Shown here piece by piece: positions 40,496-41,674 of a stretch of 41,674 nucleotides of DNA. This stretch comes from an uncultured Campylobacter sp. (GTDB lineage: Bacteria > Campylobacterota > Campylobacteria > Campylobacterales > Campylobacteraceae): NCBI RefSeq assembly GCF_938030785.1, contig NZ_CALHIK010000148.1, positions 1-41,674 on the forward strand. Reading direction: 5' to 3'. The position numbers and the translations under genes are program-made. Below the pieces are notes generated by a model that saw only the letters and a program-made list of their open reading frames with translations, was not told where the DNA came from and did not search any database. The stretch's first letter is position 1. Each line of letters opens with the position of its first letter.

Positions 40496-41419
40496 ATGCG
40501 TATCTTAGGTAACATTATTTGGTTTTTTATGGCTGGTTGGATCTTGGCTATCTTGACCTATTTGTCGGGTTTGATCCTTACCATTTTAGTCGTGACCGCT
40601 CCCGTGGGGTTAGGTCTTATGGAATACGGTAAATTCTTATTTTTACCCTTTACGCACGATATGGTGCGTAAAAAGAAAGGATCGGTAATCGACGCGGTAC
40701 ATATGACATACCAAACTTACGCGAATATCGTTAAAGTCATTTACATCATAGTTTTTGGTATTTGGCTTTTTATTGGTGGAATTTTTACGGTTATAGGTCA
40801 GTTCATTACCATCATCGGAATTCCGTGCGCTATCGTGCTTGCCAAGTCATTAGGCACTATCTTTAATCCCGTAGATAAGGTCTGCATCAGCCACGATTTA
40901 GCCGAGGAACTAAGACGTAGAGTGGCTGCAGCTAAAGCGGACGAGATAAGCGGAGTGCAGCAAAGTGCAGCCGCAGAGTCGCTACAAAACTGCGAATACG
41001 ACGTAACGCCTCAGAAGCTATCCGTAGTGCCTATCATAGGCATCGTAGTAGTTATTTTGCTCGTAGTATTGATTGGGCTACCGAGATTATCGGCTACTAG
41101 AGATGATGCGGAGATCTCTAAGTTGATGACAAATTTAAGTACTATTGAAACCGATATAAACGCTTACTATACAACCAGTGGTAAATTTGGAGATTTTTCA
41201 ATTATGACATACGTTCCCTTAGAGCCTAACGGAGCAAATTCAGCGTATCTTAAAAGCGACAAAGGGGATAGATGCTTCGTAATTAGCGTAGATGCCAAAA
41301 AGAAAACCTTCACTGTAGAAAAGGGTCCCGATGCCGAAAATAATATCTGCCGAAGAGCATACGAATACTCAAGTATCGCCAAGATGCTATCGGCGCCTAT
41401 CCCAGTGAAAACCTATTGA
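40496..41419 (+). CDS. YccF-like membrane domain fused to a pseudopilin-like domain
   Basis: 307 residues. Residues 1-140 resemble YccF (DUF307) inner-membrane proteins: RILGNIIWFFMAGWILAIL, the YGKFLFLPFTHDMV loop, WLFIGGIFTVIGQFITIIGI and ending NPVDKVCIS. After a hydrophilic linker (about 140-174) comes a new hydrophobic helix, LSVVPIIGIVVVILLVVLIG, followed by LPRLSATRDDAEISKLMTNL and DINAYYTTSGKFGDFSIMTY, which closely follow the helix and alpha/beta part of epsilonproteobacterial pseudopilins (there ...AVAIPRLAATRDDAE...). The pilin leader with Gly before Phe and Glu5 is missing. Later Cys in DRCFVIS and NNICRRA recall the disulfide of such pilins. The fusion is visible in one uninterrupted frame with RBS AAAGAGG. 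Function unknown. Confidence 0.8.
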   Translation: MRILGNIIWFFMAGWILAILTYLSGLILTILVVTAPVGLGLMEYGKFLFLPFTHDMVRKKKGSVIDAVHMTYQTYANIVKVIYIIVFGIWLFIGGIFTVIGQFITIIGIPCAIVLAKSLGTIFNPVDKVCISHDLAEELRRRVAAAKADEISGVQQSAAAESLQNCEYDVTPQKLSVVPIIGIVVVILLVVLIGLPRLSATRDDAEISKLMTNLSTIETDINAYYTTSGKFGDFSIMTYVPLEPNGANSAYLKSDKGDRCFVISVDAKKKTFTVEKGPDAENNICRRAYEYSSIAKMLSAPIPVKTY

Positions 41420-41470
41420 TCCGCACGATTTAAGAGTGGATTAGATTATCGCGGCGGATTTAAGAGCTCT

Positions 41471-41490
41471 GAAATTTTATATAAAATTTC
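41471..41490. repeat. Perfect 20-base palindrome downstream of the fusion gene
   Basis: GAAATTTTATATAAAATTTC reads the same on both strands, 51 bases after the stop codon. A second small hairpin follows (ATCTGAT/ATCAGAT, 41527-41545). Neither has a following T-run, so their role as terminators is uncertain. The remaining bases to 41674 hold AT-rich DNA and no gene. Confidence 0.6.
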
Positions 41491-41674
41491 GTCTTAAATT
41501 TACGTCGCCTTGTGCGCACGAAAGTGATCTGATCGGAAATCAGATAAAGTTGCGCGTTTTGGTGTGAAATTTAGCCACGATTTGAGCGGGTCTAAGTTAC
41601 ATAAAATTCTGCGGTTAGAATTTTAACGCCGTTTTAAGATTATTTTTGTAAAATCACATTTCTTTTTCACCGCT

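Noticed and set aside
1..41674. CRISPR arrays, tRNA or rRNA genes, IS elements
   Set aside because: Looked for regular spaced repeats, CCA-ended cloverleafs, conserved rRNA words, and transposase-like proteins; none was seen by eye.

Overview
The window looks like chromosomal DNA of a Campylobacter from the higher-GC, mostly oral, part of the genus (C. gracilis, C. showae or C. rectus type). This is an inference. It rests on the Sec-dependent Tat formate dehydrogenase, the carboxynorspermidine-type polyamine enzyme, the PatA/PatB/Ape1-type peptidoglycan O-acetylation cluster, an EptC-like enzyme, TATAAT-like -10 boxes without clear -35 boxes, and a very strong AAATTT bias in non-coding DNA. 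No rRNA, tRNA, CRISPR array, transposase or integrase was seen.

Layout. 1-3630: end of a small formate-dehydrogenase accessory gene, then fdhA (in-frame TGA read as selenocysteine) and fdhB, with no fdhC after it. 3870-6602: TraT-like lipoprotein, a membrane protein with a long Asn/Ser/Ala tail, a LysE-type exporter, and an unknown protein. 6899-10463: a TehA/SLAC1-type channel on the minus strand, diverging from a Crp/Fnr regulator followed by a Tat-exported sulfide:quinone-oxidoreductase-like flavoprotein and two tiny DUF2892 membrane proteins. 10831-12045: carboxynorspermidine synthase. 12042-13930: AT-rich island with one KAP-type P-loop NTPase gene, bordered by the 3' remnant of an MFS transporter. 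14304-18964: two secreted or outer-membrane proteins, metE, and a frameshifted lipoprotein gene. 19463-23567: MBOAT acyltransferase plus two SGNH proteins. 23980-25074: metallophosphoesterase and a SelW-like selenoprotein with an in-frame TGA. 25347-30069: efp, a DsbC/G-like thioredoxin-fold protein, an unknown lipoprotein, a stand-alone DUF234-like protein and a class-V aminotransferase. 30397-34170 (minus): SNase-like protein, thiE, uppP, eptC. 34254-36438 (minus): amino-acid ABC transporter. 36563-39689: putP and a DUF2130 coiled-coil protein. 40496-41419: a YccF-like membrane domain fused to a pseudopilin-like domain, preceded by about 800 bp of non-coding DNA with a C10 tract.

How the parts work together. 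Formate oxidation and the SQR-like enzyme would feed electrons to quinones from the periplasm, and the Crp/Fnr gene beside the SQR-like gene may control it. Envelope genes are prominent: peptidoglycan O-acetylation, phosphoethanolamine transfer, undecaprenyl phosphate recycling, several lipoproteins and a beta-barrel. Two separate selenoprotein genes carry near-identical small hairpins just after their UGA codons, so this strain should use selenocysteine actively. The most unusual items are the YccF-pseudopilin fusion, the isolated AT-rich KAP NTPase next to a broken transporter gene, and the matched SECIS-like hairpins.
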